DNA of 64,000 bases from CAVQGZ01 sp963712175 (GTDB taxonomy: Bacteria > Actinomycetota > Actinomycetes > Jiangellales > Jiangellaceae): positions 251,584 to 315,583 of the forward strand of contig CAVQGZ010000008.1 in the NCBI GenBank assembly GCA_963712175.1. The letters are read 5' to 3'. The position numbers and the translations under genes were made by a program. Every line of letters begins with the position of its first letter. The first letter of the stretch is position 1. The notes below the pieces were generated by a model, which worked only from the letters and a program-made list of their open reading frames with translations, searched no databases and was not told the DNA's origin. Below are positions 62,618 to 64,000 of the stretch, in pieces.

Positions 62618-63651
62618 GTGAGCATGCCTTGGGTGAGCATCTCGTCGATCGCAGCCGCCACAAGCCGGGCTGCATCAGGATGGGCATCGTGTGCGCGTTC
62701 CACCTCGCGGCGCACGTCAGCCTCAGGGATGCCACCCATGGCAGACACCCAGATCGTCGATCCGATGCCCTGGAGCCACACGGGACGCCCGTCGTGCAGC
62801 GCCAGCACCTCGTCACCGACGCGGATCGCGTCGTGGACGGGAGCGGCATGCAGGGTGCTGGCCGCCGCTGGCTCGTCGGGCTCCGGCGGTGACTCAACAG
62901 TGAGTGGCTCCCACGGCTCCACGCTCGCAGCGTCCGCGGTCATCACCCCGGTCAGCAGATCTGCTGCCTCGGCGATCTCGGTGTAATGCAGGGCATGCAC
63001 CCCGCCGCACGCTTCGACCGTGCGCGCCAACGTGCTCAGTGGACGTGGCATGCGAGCCATCGCCGACGTCTCCGGGATGAGCGCGAGAAGCCCAGCGACA
63101 AGAGACACCTGCTCGAGCCGCGCGGGGCTGGTGCCGTCCCGGCGCAGCAGGACGATGCGGTGGGCGGTGAGCCGGTCAGGATGGGTCGCCAACCCCAGCT
63201 CGTCCGGACTCACGACGTCCTTCGGCGTGGTCTGCGAACGCCTCAGCAGCAGCGGCTTGGGATAGGCGGTGATCGCCAAGTGCTCGTCGATGGCCACCGT
63301 CTCATCGGTGGCGTAGCTGAACTCGGAGCGACAGAGCTCCAGGCAGGCGGTGGTCTTGCCGGTGCCTGACGGCCCGACAAGCACGAGTACCCGTCCGTCG
63401 TCCGTGGACAGCCCTGCGGCATGCAGCAGGATGCGCCGTCCAGCCAACCCTTCGATCGCTTCACGGGTCACGCGGCTGGTCAGCCAGGTAGTGGATCTCT
63501 CGCCGATGTCCATGCGCGTGGATGGACCGCCGACAGAATCGGCGACGACACACCTCGACCAGTCCCTGGCGACTTCGTCCACCGCCTCGGGCGAGCCCAC
63601 GAGGTCGATGGGTGTGCCGAGGGCGTCGATGCGAACGGACGGCACGCGCAC
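62608..63651 (-). CDS. HPr-kinase-like protein fused to PqqD-like domain
   Basis: 347 residues from GTG at 63651 (RVPSVRIDALGTPIDLVGSP), in one intact frame. Kinase part: LVLVGPSGTGKTTACLELC (P-loop), FSYATDETVAIDEHLAITAY, PKPLLLRRSQTTPKDVVSPDELGLATHP, VHALHYTEIAEAADLLTG. A Pro/Glu-rich linker (SPPEPDEPAAAS) leads to the PqqD-like domain: HDAIRVGDEVLALHDGRPVWLQGIGSTIWVSAM and AARLVAAAIDEMLTQGML. It is a close paralogue of the gene at 50407. It probably phosphorylates or binds a peptide or protein partner that the PqqD part recognises. Two Tat-exported Cys-rich proteins lie 1-5 kb away. Confidence 0.88.
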   Translation of the reverse strand: MRVPSVRIDALGTPIDLVGSPEAVDEVARDWSRCVVADSVGGPSTRMDIGERSTTWLTSRVTREAIEGLAGRRILLHAAGLSTDDGRVLVLVGPSGTGKTTACLELCRSEFSYATDETVAIDEHLAITAYPKPLLLRRSQTTPKDVVSPDELGLATHPDRLTAHRIVLLRRDGTSPARLEQVSLVAGLLALIPETSAMARMPRPLSTLARTVEACGGVHALHYTEIAEAADLLTGVMTADAASVEPWEPLTVESPPEPDEPAAASTLHAAPVHDAIRVGDEVLALHDGRPVWLQGIGSTIWVSAMGGIPEADVRREVERAHDAHPDAARLVAAAIDEMLTQGMLTQI

Positions 63652-63656
63652 AGGCT

Positions 63657-63962
63657 ACTGACCGCGGGGATGCCGTTGGTGCGCAGCGCCGTCGCCCAGT
63701 AGACGGTGGACTTGCTGTCGTGGAAGACGAAACGCGCACGGGCAACGATGTTGCCGATCTGCCCCTGGTCCCAGGCAAGCCATTCGTTGACCCCACCGAC
63801 ACGTCTGCCGTTCTCAGTTCGCTCGACGAGGACGACTGCGGGGCCAGCCGTCAGACGTAGCAGGCATCCGCGCTGTCGACGCTCGTCCCCAACCCCCGCG
63901 CGGGCGGTGTGCCGCACAAGGGCGACCCCGTCGGCGGACGCGTGAGAGACCGCGGTGGCCAT
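63657..63962 (-). CDS. Hypothetical protein upstream of the kinase-PqqD gene
   Basis: The ATG at 63962 gives MATAVSHASADGVALVRHTA, RQRGCLLRLTAGPAVVLVER, GGVNEWLAWDQGQIGNIVAR and SKSTVYWATALRTNGIP. The long frame then runs antisense-free into the kinase gene in another phase; one base change would place a TAG at about 63657, just before the kinase start, giving about 100 residues and tight linkage. I recognise no family. No signal peptide or membrane segment. It may be part of the same unit as the kinase-PqqD gene. Confidence 0.5.
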
Positions 63963-64000
63963 GGCGGCATGTCCAAGCTAAGTCAGGTTCCACGCCGGAC

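Overview
The window is high-G+C DNA from an actinomycete. Support comes from a mycothiol synthase (mshD), a mycothiol-dependent maleylpyruvate isomerase-type protein, a GlnR regulator, and Tat-exported and lipoprotein substrates. The gene order pstSCAB - Nudix/phosphatase - CYTH/CHAD - ppk - mshD - glnR - membrane protein - thioredoxin - DUF4395 - sulfurtransferase - DUF1416 closely follows the neighbourhood of M. tuberculosis Rv0814c-Rv0820 and the S. coelicolor glnR region as I remember them. The genus cannot be settled from the sequence; a member of the Nocardioidaceae or a relative is a guess.

Layout. 1-8.5 kb: two tandem pirins, a dehydrogenase-like protein, a glutaredoxin-thioredoxin reductase fusion, a zinc-ribbon membrane protein, an FmdB-type protein, NAD(P)H-hydrate epimerase and a MntA/HepT toxin-antitoxin pair. 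8.5-18.7 kb: a MDMPI-like gene and then a giant secreted surface protease (S8 catalytic domain, dockerin-like, PKD, carboxypeptidase-regulatory-like and cadherin-like repeats, C-terminal LAxTG anchor) that is cut by dozens of small frame changes. 18.7-36.8 kb: secreted coiled-coil protein with a two-component system, acyltransferases, aldo/keto reductase, penicillin acylase-type hydrolase, cation/proton antiporter, a structured intergenic region, nitronate monooxygenase, Nudix, PadR regulator, YqeY, a HPr-kinase-like protein divergent from a PqqD-Tat fusion, and an MFS protein with a cyclic-nucleotide domain. 36.8-40.2 kb: a CoA-disulfide-reductase/rhodanese protein and a TehA/SLAC1-type transporter that diverge from one CsoR/CstR-like palindrome. 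40.2-50.3 kb: the phosphate block. 50.3-57.9 kb: a repeat-flanked cassette, glnR, the sulfur-transfer operon, and a LMW phosphatase/acetyltransferase pair. 57.9-64 kb: an accessory zone of rearranged paralogues and remnants.

How the genes work together. The Pst transporter (with a PHO-box-like direct repeat upstream of pstS), polyphosphate kinase and CYTH/CHAD protein form a phosphate uptake and storage block. GlnR and the thioredoxin/sulfurtransferase/DUF1416 operon link nitrogen and sulfur metabolism. The 57.9-63.7 kb zone holds a second, decayed copy of sulfurtransferase-DUF1416 and an inverted second copy of the HPr-kinase/glnR/membrane-protein group.

The most promising undescribed system is a set of three HPr-kinase-like proteins. 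Two are fused to a PqqD-like domain. The third is a stand-alone kinase whose divergent neighbour has the PqqD-like domain fused in front of a Tat signal and an exported cysteine-containing domain. Two further Tat-exported cysteine-rich paralogues lie near the third kinase.

Quality warning: many genes here carry single-base frame changes, most of which shift the frame by +1 and often sit beside short G or C runs. They look like consensus sequence errors, and I describe such genes as one gene spanning the frames. Coordinates of frame changes and of some starts are approximate.
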